This document shows positions 50,744 through 59,306 of a stretch of 64,000 nt of DNA, one piece after another (positions within the stretch are counted from its first letter, which is position 1; every line of letters begins with the position of its first letter). The translations under genes and the position numbers were made by a program. The notes below the pieces were generated by a model, which did not search any database, was not told where the DNA came from, and saw nothing but the letters and a program-made list of their open reading frames with translations. This DNA comes from DASXUL01 sp036504855 (GTDB lineage Bacteria > Armatimonadota > DTGP01 > JAKQQT01), in assembly GCA_036504855.1 (NCBI GenBank), contig DASXUL010000185.1, forward strand, positions 1-64,000, in the 5' to 3' direction.

Positions 50744-51142
50744 CTACCGTCGGGCGGCCTGCATTTCCAGCATCAACTCCACTTCGGCGCGGGTGAGGCC
50801 GGAGCGGCGGGCGATTTCGGCCTCGTCGAGGCCGGACTCCGCGAGGCGCGCGGCGTCTTCCGGGTCGGCGGGCGTCTGGGGGAGGGCGGCGTCCACCCGA
50901 TCCAGGAGGTTCTCCAGGGCGATCTGGCGCACGGTGAGCTCCGCCACGGCTTCCTCGGAGGCGGCCTTGAGGCGGGCGATGAGGGCTTCCACGCTTTCCT
51001 CAAGGAGGCGGAGATCGGAGGCGGTGAGCGACGACGACTCCTTCTGCTGGGCGACGAGGCGGGCCAGCCAGGACGCCATCAGGGCGCCGGCGAAGGTGAT
51101 GGCGGCGAGGATGAAGATTACCAGGAACCAACCGTCTTGCAT
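50744..51142 (-). CDS. SwrB-like single-pass membrane protein
   Basis: The 132-residue protein has one N-terminal membrane helix (WFLVIFILAAITFAGALMASWLARL), a coiled coil (about 38-85) and a C-terminal helix-turn-helix-like stretch, GLDEAEIARRSGLTRAEVELML. This layout, directly behind the flagellar sigma factor, matches SwrB of Bacillus and related DUF6115-type proteins, which help activate flagellar export. ATG 51142 is chosen at the membrane helix; the frame upstream is not conserved-looking. Assignment rests on layout and position. Confidence 0.6.
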   Translation of the reverse strand: MQDGWFLVIFILAAITFAGALMASWLARLVAQQKESSSLTASDLRLLEESVEALIARLKAASEEAVAELTVRQIALENLLDRVDAALPQTPADPEDAARLAESGLDEAEIARRSGLTRAEVELMLEMQAARR

Positions 51143-51261
51143 CCGAGCGGCGTCTCCTCCAGGCGTCCGCGCGGGCGGACGCGTCGATCCATTCAGGGTA
51201 GTGTCGGCATCCGGCGCACGCGGCATCAGGGCCGCGCCCACCGGTCCGGGCCGGCGCCGGG

Positions 51262-51564
51262 TCAGGCGAGGAAGTTGATGTGGCCTTCGTCCGGCGGAGC
51301 GGCGTCGTTGGGATCGTCTTCGTCGGCGGGCTCACGGCCGGAATCGTCCCCGTCGGCGCCCATGCCTTCACCCTCGCTGGAGAGCTCCAGGCGGTCCTCG
51401 GGAGCGGAGGCGCTCACCTGCTCGCGCCCTCGCTCCAGACGGGCGGATTCACGGTCGGCCAGCCCCTCTTGGGCCAAGAGGTGGGCCCGGGCGACGGCCT
51501 GTTGCGCCACGGTGGCGTCCGCGGTCTTGTTCACCGCCGCTACAATATGCACCGGGAACATCAT
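51262..51564 (-). CDS. Small acidic protein of the fliA operon
   Basis: A 100-residue protein of unknown function. The N-terminal half (MMFPVHIVAAVNKTADATVAQ then QAVARAHLLAQEGLADRESARLE) could form a helix. The C-terminal half is strongly acidic and probably disordered, ending GHINFLA. It starts 11 bases after the fliA stop and is followed by the SwrB-like gene, so it is a flagellar operon member without a name. Confidence 0.6.
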   Translation of the reverse strand: MMFPVHIVAAVNKTADATVAQQAVARAHLLAQEGLADRESARLERGREQVSASAPEDRLELSSEGEGMGADGDDSGREPADEDDPNDAAPPDEGHINFLA

Positions 51565-51575
51565 CTACCACCTGC

Positions 51576-52337
51576 TTACCCGCAGAACAGGGCTTTCTCG
51601 CGCTGAAGGTGGCCCGAAAGGCGCATCACCGCCTTGGCGTGGATCTGGCAGATGCGCGCTTCGGTGACCTCCAGCACGCGGCCGATCTCCTTCAGGGTGA
51701 GGCCCTCGTAGTAGTAAAGGGTAATGACCATCCGTTCGCGCTCGGGGAGGCGATGGATGGCCTGGGTGAGGACTTGCTGTCGGGCGTGGTCTTCCGCGGC
51801 GGCGGAGGGGCTGTTATCGTTGTCAAGCAAGCCCTCAAGCCGAAGCGGGCCGCTGGGATCGTCGTCGCCGCCGCGGATAGCGTCTTCCAGGGAGCCGATG
51901 GCGGATTGCCCGATGTTGGCGAGGGCATCGTGGAAGGCATCGATGGTCATATCGAGGGCGCTGGCCATCTCGTCATCGGTGGCGGGGCGGCCGAGCCTTG
52001 CTTCCATGGTGGCGTAGGCGTCGCGGATGGTGGATTCGAGGCGCCGGACAGAGCGGGGCGCCCAGTCCATGCTGCGGAGCATGTCCACCACAGCGCCTCG
52101 GATGCGGGTGATGGCGTAGGTTTCGAACTTAACGCCGCGCGCTGGGTCGTACCGTTCCACGGCGTCGATGAGGCCGAGGAGGGCATGGCTGATAAGGTCG
52201 TCCTTGGTGACGCCGCCGCCGCCGTGCACGTTGAGGCGCTGAACCACATAGTGGGCCAGGCCCACATAGTGGAGGATCAGCGCCTCTCGCGCATCCGCGT
52301 TCCCGTTAGTCTTGTACGCTAGCCAGAGCGATTCCAT
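51576..52337 (-). CDS. fliA: Flagellar sigma factor FliA (sigma-28)
   Basis: The 253-residue sigma factor has region 2 (VERYDPARGVKFETYAITRIRGAVVDMLR), region 3 and region 4 (LPERERMVITLYYYEGLTLKEIGRVLEVTEARICQIH). It directs late flagellar genes and should be held by FlgM. It lies near the end of the flhB operon, as sigD does in Bacillus. Confidence 0.94.
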   Translation of the reverse strand: MESLWLAYKTNGNADAREALILHYVGLAHYVVQRLNVHGGGGVTKDDLISHALLGLIDAVERYDPARGVKFETYAITRIRGAVVDMLRSMDWAPRSVRRLESTIRDAYATMEARLGRPATDDEMASALDMTIDAFHDALANIGQSAIGSLEDAIRGGDDDPSGPLRLEGLLDNDNSPSAAAEDHARQQVLTQAIHRLPERERMVITLYYYEGLTLKEIGRVLEVTEARICQIHAKAVMRLSGHLQREKALFCG

Positions 52338-52403
52338 GGTGTCTCTTGCGCCAGCGAATTAGGCCGGCGGCCGAAGGGTGCAGCGACCCGCCAGATGCGA
52401 AGC

Positions 52404-52631
52404 CTAGTGCGACGCGGTGTCGTCGGGTTTCTTTGTGCCCTCCAGAAGGGAGGGGATGAAGTAGGTGAGCACGGCGAACGCGCACAAGAGGACAACGGAG
52501 CAGGCGGCGGCGCGGGCCATGGCGAAGATGGGGTCAACTCCGGCCAGGAGGGCGCCGGCGAAGGCCAGCGCGAAGGCGATGAGTCCAACGAGGGCGGTTA
52601 GCCCCTTCAGCATGTCTTCGAAAGTCTCCAT
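52404..52631 (-). CDS. Small membrane protein between PilZ gene and fliA
   Basis: A 75-residue protein with two hydrophobic helices (about 10-31 and 38-60) and a polar tail. I do not recognise a family. AAGGAGGA stands five bases before the ATG, so it is almost certainly translated. Its place inside the flagellar operon suggests a role in the basal body or motor, which is inference only. Confidence 0.65.
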   Translation of the reverse strand: METFEDMLKGLTALVGLIAFALAFAGALLAGVDPIFAMARAAACSVVLLCAFAVLTYFIPSLLEGTKKPDDTASH

Positions 52632-52644
52632 GCGGTCCTCCTTC

Positions 52645-53334
52645 TTACATCAAGCCGGCGCGGTGCAGCTCGGCTTGCCGCGCGTAAACGCGGCGGATGA
52701 TGGTCTGGCGGTCGGCCTCGCGGATGTCCACGAACCGCAGCGCCATCTCGAAAAGCTCGTGCGAGTCCTTAACGTTGTCCACCCAGATGACCTGTCCCTG
52801 GGCGCGGATCGTGCCGGCTTGGGGGAGATCGATGTCCAGCGCCAGGCGGTCACCGGCGAAAGGCCGGCTTTGGCGTTCCACGAAGACCAGTAGTCCGCCG
52901 CCCGAGATGTTGCGCGATGTTGTTTCGATGGTGTCGCCGGCCTTCACGGCCTTAACATCCAGAATCCGGAATCGCACCGGGACGGTATCCGGCACGCGGG
53001 CGTAGTCGCGCCGCTGCACGGCGCCGACGGCCTCACGGGGAACCACGCGCAGGACGGCGGGCGGACCTTCCCGGCGCTCAATGATGTTGGCCTTGAAGCC
53101 CTGCATCCCGGAAGAGACGCTGGACACCAGAACCACGTCCTCATCGTTGTCGTGCAGGCGTACGGGCACGCCCAGCACGCTGGGCCACGCCACCCACAGC
53201 CCATCGGCGTCCATATCCTCCACGCGACTGGAGTGGAACTTGCCGCGCAAGCGGAGTTTAACGGAGTCGTTTACCGCGAAATGCGGCTCGAACTCCATGG
53301 CGGGCGCGTCCTTTTGTTTGGTGAAGAATGCCAT
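52645..53334 (-). CDS. PilZ-domain c-di-GMP-binding flagellar brake protein (YcgR/YpfA-like)
   Basis: The 229-residue protein has an N-terminal YcgR-type barrel (about 15-105) and a C-terminal PilZ domain (from about 106). The c-di-GMP motifs RRDYAR and NISGGG are both present. Such proteins slow the flagellar motor when c-di-GMP rises. The ATG at 53334 lies two bases after the flhG stop, so the genes are coupled. Confidence 0.88.
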   Translation of the reverse strand: MAFFTKQKDAPAMEFEPHFAVNDSVKLRLRGKFHSSRVEDMDADGLWVAWPSVLGVPVRLHDNDEDVVLVSSVSSGMQGFKANIIERREGPPAVLRVVPREAVGAVQRRDYARVPDTVPVRFRILDVKAVKAGDTIETTSRNISGGGLLVFVERQSRPFAGDRLALDIDLPQAGTIRAQGQVIWVDNVKDSHELFEMALRFVDIREADRQTIIRRVYARQAELHRAGLM

Positions 53335-53336
53335 CG

Positions 53337-54206
53337 TCAACGTTGGGGCGCGGGCCCCATATCCCCCAGAGCGTGCGAACATCCACCTGACGTCACCTGG
53401 ACGCGTGGGTTACTAAGCAAGGCGCGTGCCAGGTCTCGGATACACCCGGCGGCGAGGCTTTTCGGATGGCAGACCAGCAGCGGTTGCTGCCGGCGCACGG
53501 CCTCGGGGACGCGGGCATCTTCACACACGAATCCGGCAAGCGGCACATCCACGCTCAGGAAGCGTCGCGTCACGCTTGCGAAACCGCGAGCCACCTCGGT
53601 GGCGTGGGCTCGGCTTTCGACCATATTGATAACCAGACTAACGTTCGCGCCGGGACGGCGCTGCAGAATGACCTTCGCCGAAGCGTAGGCGTCTGTGAGA
53701 GACGTGGGCTCCGGCGTGGTGACGATCAGCGTTTGGTCGGCGCCGGCCGCCAGGTCGATGACGGCATCGGAGATGCCGGGGGCGGTGTCGATGAGGGCGG
53801 TCTCAACGAACTGGGAAAGGCCGGCCAATCCGGCCAGAAGGCGGGCGCGCTCCGCGGCGTCCATGTTGGCCAACTCGGCGACGCCGGAGGCGCCCGGGAT
53901 ATACTTCAGGCCATGGGGCGCGTCCATGAGGATATCTTCCATGCCGCACGTCCCCAGCACAACATCCCGGAGGTCGCGGAGCGGGCTCAGGCCCATAAGG
54001 ATCTGGGCGTTGGAGAGGCCAAGGTCCGCATCCAGCAACGCCACGCGGGCGCCGGCCTCGGCCATGGCAAGGCCCAGATTCAGGGCAATGTTGGTTTTGC
54101 CCACTCCGCCCTTGCCGGAGGTGATGGCGATGGTGTGCACGGGTCCGGCGGGGCCGGTTGGGTGGGCGGCCATCAAGCGGCGCAGTTCCGAAGCCTGATC
54201 CGTCAC
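53337..54206 (-). CDS. flhG: Flagellar number regulator FlhG (MinD-like ATPase)
   Basis: The 289-residue ATPase has the deviant Walker A SGKGGVGKTNIALN, LLDADLGLSNAQILMG and DTAPGISDAV. With FlhF it sets flagellar number and position. The GTG start overlaps the flhF stop (GTGA). The C-terminal helix that anchors FlhG to membranes is not obvious. Confidence 0.92.
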   Translation of the reverse strand: MTDQASELRRLMAAHPTGPAGPVHTIAITSGKGGVGKTNIALNLGLAMAEAGARVALLDADLGLSNAQILMGLSPLRDLRDVVLGTCGMEDILMDAPHGLKYIPGASGVAELANMDAAERARLLAGLAGLSQFVETALIDTAPGISDAVIDLAAGADQTLIVTTPEPTSLTDAYASAKVILQRRPGANVSLVINMVESRAHATEVARGFASVTRRFLSVDVPLAGFVCEDARVPEAVRRQQPLLVCHPKSLAAGCIRDLARALLSNPRVQVTSGGCSHALGDMGPAPQR

Positions 54207-55183
54207 GCGTGCCCTCCCAGCGCCTTCACGGCGATCTCGGCGGGGTCGGCGGGGCGAAGATTCCTGGGCACCTCCTGGCCGTCCGTAACGAAGGAGGCGT
54301 GCAAGCCGGTTCGATGGCAGAGGCTGGCGATGGCGCCCCAGCGCGGCATTTCGTCGAGCTTCGTGACGATAAGGCGGTTGGGCTGGAGGCAGGCGAACTG
54401 ATCCGTAACGCGGGCGAGATAGTCTGGCGCGCTGGTGGCGGCCAGAACCAGATGGGTTTCGGTAACGTTGGCCGCGTTGAGGAAGGTCTGAATCTCGGCG
54501 AGCTGGAGGCTCTTATTGGGGCTTCGCCCGACGGTGTCGATGAGGATCACGTCCTTGTCCGCGTGGCGGGCCACGGCGGCGCGCATCTCCTCGGGGCTCT
54601 CGGCCACTTCGAGGGGAAGGCCCATTACGCGGGCGTAGATGCGGATCTGCTCTACGGCGCCGATGCGATAGGTATCCATGGTGACCATGGCCACGCGCTT
54701 CTTTCCGCTGAGGGCGTAGCGGGCGGCGAGCTTGGCGGTTGTGGTGGTTTTCCCGACTCCGGTAGGGCCAACGAGCGCGATGCGCGCCTGAGTGTTAGCG
54801 GGCGCTTCCGGCTCGGCCACGCGCAGGCCGGCGGCGATCTCGGTGGCAACGCGTTCCGCCGAGTAGTTGGGGGCGCACGCGCCCAGCAGGCGTTCCCGCA
54901 GGGCCGGTTCGATGCCGCCATCCGAGAGGCGCTCGGCCATCTGGGCGCGCGCGTCTTCGCGCGGCGCCATCAGGTTGCGCAGGGCATCCACATTGAGCTG
55001 GGATTGCGGGGCCGCTTTCTCTTCCACCGCCGCCAGCACGTGAACGCGCTCCGCGCCGGTTAGGCCCAGCAGGCCAGTCCGGGAGCGCCGCGTTTCCAGG
55101 ATCACGGCGCGCTCGCCGAGGTCCTGTCGTATTTGCCGGAGCGCGTCCGGCATGCTATCCGCCTCAAACCGTTTGACCGTCAT
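54203..55183 (-). CDS. flhF: Flagellar biosynthesis GTPase FlhF
   Basis: The 326-residue SRP-type GTPase has an N-terminal basic region, an N domain and a G domain with GPTGVGKTTTTAKLAARYAL, MDTYRIGAVEQIRIYA, DTVGRSPN and TKLDEMPRWG. It marks the site of new flagella. Its ATG lies 20 bases inside flhA, and its stop overlaps the flhG start. Confidence 0.94.
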   Translation of the reverse strand: MTVKRFEADSMPDALRQIRQDLGERAVILETRRSRTGLLGLTGAERVHVLAAVEEKAAPQSQLNVDALRNLMAPREDARAQMAERLSDGGIEPALRERLLGACAPNYSAERVATEIAAGLRVAEPEAPANTQARIALVGPTGVGKTTTTAKLAARYALSGKKRVAMVTMDTYRIGAVEQIRIYARVMGLPLEVAESPEEMRAAVARHADKDVILIDTVGRSPNKSLQLAEIQTFLNAANVTETHLVLAATSAPDYLARVTDQFACLQPNRLIVTKLDEMPRWGAIASLCHRTGLHASFVTDGQEVPRNLRPADPAEIAVKALGGHA

Positions 55184-57263
55184 CGATGCTCATCATACCG
55201 GTGGACTCAACGTCCACATTGGGGGCGACTTCGCCATAGGAGAGGACGGCCAGTTGGGGAGCGAGGCGCTCCACCAGCCGGCGGAAGTAGGGGCGAACGC
55301 GCGGCGAGCAGAGGCAGACGGGCCCGTAGCCCAGTTCCGTCATGCGCTCGATCTGTTCCTTCGTGCCGGCCAGAACGCGGTTTGACATATCCGGGTCCAA
55401 CACGGCGTAGCCGCCCATCTCGGTGTGGCGCACCGAGTCCGCGATGATCTGTTCCAAGCGGGGGTGCAGAGTGAAGGCATAGAGGCGTCCATCGGTGTGG
55501 ATGTGCTGGCGGGTGATGGCGCGGGCGAGGCCCTGGCGCACGTACTCTCCCAGCACGTCCGGGTCCTTGGTTGTTCGCGCGTGATCCGCCAGGATCTCCA
55601 GCACGGAGGGGAGATCCTTGATGGAAACGCGCTCGCGCAAGAGGTTCTGAACGATGCGTTGCACGTCGCCGACGGACATGATGCCTGGAATCAGCTCGTC
55701 GACCACGGAGGCGGCGTTCTTGCGGGCGGCATCGACGAGAGCCTGCATGTCCTGGCGGCTGATGATCTCGTCCGCGTGCCCGCGGATCGTCTCGGAGAGG
55801 TGCGTGATGAGAACCGTTAGAGGATCCACAACGGTGTAACCGTGCATTTCGGCGTCGCCCTGGAGGGCGGTTGGGATCCAGGTGGCGGGAAGGCCGAAGG
55901 CGGGCTCAACGGTTTCGCGTCCAACGAGGGCCTGGGTGGCGCCGCCCGGGTTCATGGCGAGCGACTGGCCCGGGTAGACCTCTCCTTTGGCGATCTCCAC
56001 GCTCCGCAGTTTGATGCTATATTCGTTCGGCCGCAGTTGCACGTTGTCTCTTACGCGCACGGCGGGCACGATGATGCCAAGGTCCTGCGCGATCTGGCGG
56101 CGGACCAGCGTGATGCGGTCCAGCATTTCGCCGCCCTGTCTCGGGTCGGCCAGGGCGATGAGGCCGTAGCCGATTTCGACCTCCAGGGCATCCACGCCGA
56201 GGAGGGCGGTCATATCTTCCGGCTCCGCCGCGCGGGCCGCCGCCTTCGGAGCGGGGGGGGCGGTCTTGGCGGACTTGGTCTGCTTCAGCAGTGTCCACGC
56301 GGCGTAACCGAGGCCGCCGGCCACCAGGATGAAGGGGATCTTCGGCAGGCCAGGCACAAGGGCGAGCAGCAGGACAACTCCGGCGGCGAGACTCAGCGCG
56401 CGGGGCTGACCGAGCAGCTCGCTGGTGAGATCGCCTCCCAGGTTATTCTCGGACGCCGAGCGCGTTACAATGAGGCCGGTTGCTGTAGAAATCAGCAGCG
56501 CCGGGATCTGGCTCACCAGTCCTTCACCCACGGTGAGCAGGGTGTAGGTCTGGAGGGCGCCCATGATGTCCATGTTCTTCTGCGCCACGCCCACGATGAA
56601 GCCGCCCAGGATGTTGACGATGATCATGATGATGGCGGCGATGGCGTCTCCACGCACGAACTTGGAGGCGCCGTCCATGGCTCCGTAGAAGTCCGCCTCG
56701 CTGGACACGGTCTTGCGGCGTTTGCGGGCCTGCTCTTCGTCAATGATGCCGGCGTTCAAGTCCGCGTCGATCGCCATCTGCTTGCCAGGCATGGCATCCA
56801 GCGTAAAGCGGGCGGCCACTTCAGCCACGCGTCCGGCGCCGTTGGTGATGACCACGAACTGGATGATGACGAGCAAGAGGAAGACGACGAGGCCAACCAC
56901 GTAGTTGCCGCCCACAACGAAGTTGCCGAACGTGGCGATGACGTCTCCGGCGCTGGCGTGCAGGAGGATGAGGCGCGTTGCGCTGATGTTGAGCGAGAGG
57001 CGGAACAGCGTCGCCAACAGCAGCAGTGACGGGAACGATGAGAACTGCAGCGGCTCCGTGGTGTACATCGTCACGAGCATGATCATCAGCGCGCCGGTGA
57101 TGTTGATGATGATCAGCAGGTCCAGCAGCACGGGCGGCAACGGAACCACCATCATTCCGATGATGAGCACCGCCAGGAAGGCCACCATCACGTCGGAGTG
57201 CTTGGTGATCCGCGTGAGGGCCGATTGCGTTGTGGGTCTATGGATTGCCGCTTGTACAGCCAT
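55164..57263 (-). CDS. flhA: Flagellar export gate protein FlhA
   Basis: The 699-residue protein has about eight N-terminal membrane helices (to about 330) and a cytoplasmic domain that docks chaperone complexes. The FHIPEP region reads GMMVVPLPPVLLDLLIIINITGALM, and ALDAMPGKQMAIDADLNAGIIDEEQARKRR is the hallmark loop. It forms the core of the type III export gate with FlhB. Confidence 0.96.
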   Translation of the reverse strand: MAVQAAIHRPTTQSALTRITKHSDVMVAFLAVLIIGMMVVPLPPVLLDLLIIINITGALMIMLVTMYTTEPLQFSSFPSLLLLATLFRLSLNISATRLILLHASAGDVIATFGNFVVGGNYVVGLVVFLLLVIIQFVVITNGAGRVAEVAARFTLDAMPGKQMAIDADLNAGIIDEEQARKRRKTVSSEADFYGAMDGASKFVRGDAIAAIIMIIVNILGGFIVGVAQKNMDIMGALQTYTLLTVGEGLVSQIPALLISTATGLIVTRSASENNLGGDLTSELLGQPRALSLAAGVVLLLALVPGLPKIPFILVAGGLGYAAWTLLKQTKSAKTAPPAPKAAARAAEPEDMTALLGVDALEVEIGYGLIALADPRQGGEMLDRITLVRRQIAQDLGIIVPAVRVRDNVQLRPNEYSIKLRSVEIAKGEVYPGQSLAMNPGGATQALVGRETVEPAFGLPATWIPTALQGDAEMHGYTVVDPLTVLITHLSETIRGHADEIISRQDMQALVDAARKNAASVVDELIPGIMSVGDVQRIVQNLLRERVSIKDLPSVLEILADHARTTKDPDVLGEYVRQGLARAITRQHIHTDGRLYAFTLHPRLEQIIADSVRHTEMGGYAVLDPDMSNRVLAGTKEQIERMTELGYGPVCLCSPRVRPYFRRLVERLAPQLAVLSYGEVAPNVDVESTGMMSIDDGQTV

Positions 57264-57332
57264 GGTGAGTTGTCAGATATCAGTCGTCAGTCGTCAGTCG
57301 TCCGAAAAGGGGCTGATGGCTGGGGGTACGGG
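57264..57332. repeat. CAGTC-type repeat between flhB and flhA
   Basis: TCAGATATCAGTCGTCAGTC and two further CAGTCGT units form a short cluster of the dispersed family, placed within the operon between the flhB stop and the flhA start. Confidence 0.6.
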
Positions 57333-58385
57333 TTATTTGCGCTTGAGCTTGTAAACGAAGGCCAGGATTTCGGCCACGGCCTGGTAGAGATCGAGGGGCA
57401 CCGGGTCGCCGATCTCCGCCATGGCGAAGAGGGCGCGGGCGACCGGTTTGTTCTCGACCATCGGCACTCGGTGTTCCCGAGCAAGTTCCTTGATGCGCTG
57501 GGCGACAAGGCGTTGGCCCTTTGCCACAACGATGGGGGCGGCCATCGTGGCGCTGTCGTATTTCAGGGCCACAGCGTAGTGGGTCGGGTTGGTGACCACC
57601 ACGTCCGCCGTCGGCACGTCCTGCATCATGCGGTGCTTGGCGAGTTCACGGCGTCGCTGGCGGAAGGCCTGCTTCACTGCGGGGTCGCCCTCACTGCGTT
57701 TGAACTCTTCCTTGACCTCTTGCTTGGTCATGCGGATGCTCTTTTCGAACATCCAACGCTGGTAAATGTAGTCCACGCTGGCGATGAGCAGGATGACCGA
57801 CGTGGCGCGCATGCAGAGCCGCCAGATCAGATCGCCCGCCGTGCGCCCCGCGATTGCCGGGTCTACAACTCCAATGCTCACCACCGTGGCCTGCTGGTCC
57901 CGCAGGAAGGCGTAGACAATCCAGCCGACAACGGTGACTTTCAGCAGCGACTTGCCGAGCTCGGCTAAGGACCGCCCCGAGAACATCCGGGCCAGGCCGG
58001 TGAGCGGGTTCATCTTGTTCAGGTCCGGCTTAATGGACTCGGTGCTGAAGAAGAAGCCCACCTGAGCGACGTTCCCGACGATGCCGGTGATGGCCACGGC
58101 GCCGAGGATGGGGGCGACCATCCCGAGAAAGGCCAGCGTAACGGTGGTGAACAGGCGGGAGGCATTGGCCGGCGTCGCCTGGAAAGCGGAAAGATGTCCC
58201 AATTGGCTTTCAGCCAGTGCGGCCATGCGCCCCATGATGGTTGGCGCGGCCCACTTGAGCGCCAGGAGGCCGCCGATCAGCACGATGCCCGAGGTTACAT
58301 CGGTGCTCTTGGCCACCTGGCCTTTCTTTCGCGCGTCCTGCCGGTGCTGCTGCGATGCTTGTTCTGTTCGATCTTCCAGCCCCAA
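57333..58385 (-). CDS. flhB: Flagellar export switch protein FlhB
   Basis: The 350-residue protein has four membrane helices and a cytoplasmic domain with the self-cleaving NPTH motif (Asn266 to His269), which switches export from hook to filament proteins. GLEDRTEQASQQHRQDARKKGQVAKS is a typical N-terminus. The start is a TTG at 58385 with AGGAG upstream, only about 20 bases after the predicted sigma-54 transcript start. Confidence 0.94.
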   Translation of the reverse strand: MGLEDRTEQASQQHRQDARKKGQVAKSTDVTSGIVLIGGLLALKWAAPTIMGRMAALAESQLGHLSAFQATPANASRLFTTVTLAFLGMVAPILGAVAITGIVGNVAQVGFFFSTESIKPDLNKMNPLTGLARMFSGRSLAELGKSLLKVTVVGWIVYAFLRDQQATVVSIGVVDPAIAGRTAGDLIWRLCMRATSVILLIASVDYIYQRWMFEKSIRMTKQEVKEEFKRSEGDPAVKQAFRQRRRELAKHRMMQDVPTADVVVTNPTHYAVALKYDSATMAAPIVVAKGQRLVAQRIKELAREHRVPMVENKPVARALFAMAEIGDPVPLDLYQAVAEILAFVYKLKRK

Positions 58386-58416
58386 GATGCCTTCTCCTGT
58401 ATCCGGGGCCGGTTAC

Positions 58417-58432
58417 TGCAATTGGCGTGCCC
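58417..58432 (-). promoter_or_regulatory. Sigma-54 (-24/-12) promoter of the flhB operon
   Basis: Read on the minus strand, CGGGCACGCCAATTGCAGTA is identical to the flgF promoter region. GG (58431-58430) and GC (58419-58418) are ten bases apart. The predicted start is near 58406, upstream of the flhB start codon. Confidence 0.8.
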
Positions 58433-58536
58433 GGCGGCGGCATTCGGGATCCGGCATCCAGCATCCAGGGGGGAGATCGGGCGCCTTGGCGAGCTTCGGA
58501 CAAGGCATGCCCGGCCAACCGCCGAACGCGAGAAGA

Positions 58537-59243
58537 AGCGACCGACCTGTAGGGACACGGCTTGCCGTGTCCGCCCCCTTGGCGCTATGCGTCTGCCGGC
58601 CTCATTGACCTGCGTTCTCGGCATCGCGCTCCCAGTTACCAGGGTTGTTGGCGATGTACTCGCGTATGGCGTTCAGCATGCAGTCCGATCGGATGATCCG
58701 CTCGTGAAATCCCGGCTGCCAGACGGATTCCCCCACCATCTCGCGAGCTTCATTGATGCGTCGCGCGGAGGCCGACTTGTACCCGGCGACCACAGTTGAG
58801 AGCGACCCTGACACGGCCTCGCCGAATCGCCGCTCACCGTCCTTTGAGATGGCCGCTTGCCGGGCGAAATCGTCGGCGATGCAGAGAATGCCGTGAACGT
58901 GGTTCGGCATGATCACGTAGGCGTCGACCTCCAGGTGCGGGAAGTGGTTTGGCAGGTCGATCCATGTGGAAGCGGCGATCTCGCCCAGCGGGCTCGGGAT
59001 AAACGTTCCGTCTGAGATGCGCCCCAGTATGCGCGCGCGAGACTCCGTGCAGATGGTCACGAAGTAAGCGCCTGGCGTCCGGTAGTCGTAGCCATGCAGA
59101 CGCACGGAGCGCCGGCGCCATGTAGGAGCCATGGAAGGGAACATGTCCATCCGGGAGGCCTCCTGAATGGTCCGGTGCAATGCCTTCGAGTATGGCGCCA
59201 AGGGGGCGGACACGGCAGGCCGTGTCCCTACAGGTCGGTCGCT
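58537..59243. mobile_element. RAYT element bounded by 49-bp inverted REP copies
   Basis: The 49 bases at 58537-58585 and 59195-59243 are inverted copies with one mismatch. Each holds a GGACACGGC-GCCGTGTCC palindrome preceded by GTAG or followed by CTAC. They bracket a single complete RAYT gene, the arrangement expected of a REPtron or a freshly placed transposase-REP unit. Confidence 0.8.
58602..59150 (-). CDS. REP-associated tyrosine transposase (RAYT)
   Basis: The 182-residue Y1 transposase has AYFVTICTESRARILG, the HUH metal motif in MPNHVHGIL (His84 and His86) and the catalytic Tyr124 in VVAGYKSASARRIN, followed by WQPGFHERIIR and IREYIANNPGNW. All key residues are intact, so it may be active. 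ATG 59150 has AGGAGG eight bases upstream; the open frame beyond it runs through the flanking REP and is not part of the gene. Confidence 0.93.
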   Translation of the reverse strand: MDMFPSMAPTWRRRSVRLHGYDYRTPGAYFVTICTESRARILGRISDGTFIPSPLGEIAASTWIDLPNHFPHLEVDAYVIMPNHVHGILCIADDFARQAAISKDGERRFGEAVSGSLSTVVAGYKSASARRINEAREMVGESVWQPGFHERIIRSDCMLNAIREYIANNPGNWERDAENAGQ

Positions 59244-59306
59244 ATGCTTTGCGCTTGGTGGTCAGCAGGGCCTGGCCTGGTGGAACGCGGCTCCGCGCTC
59301 GTCCCG

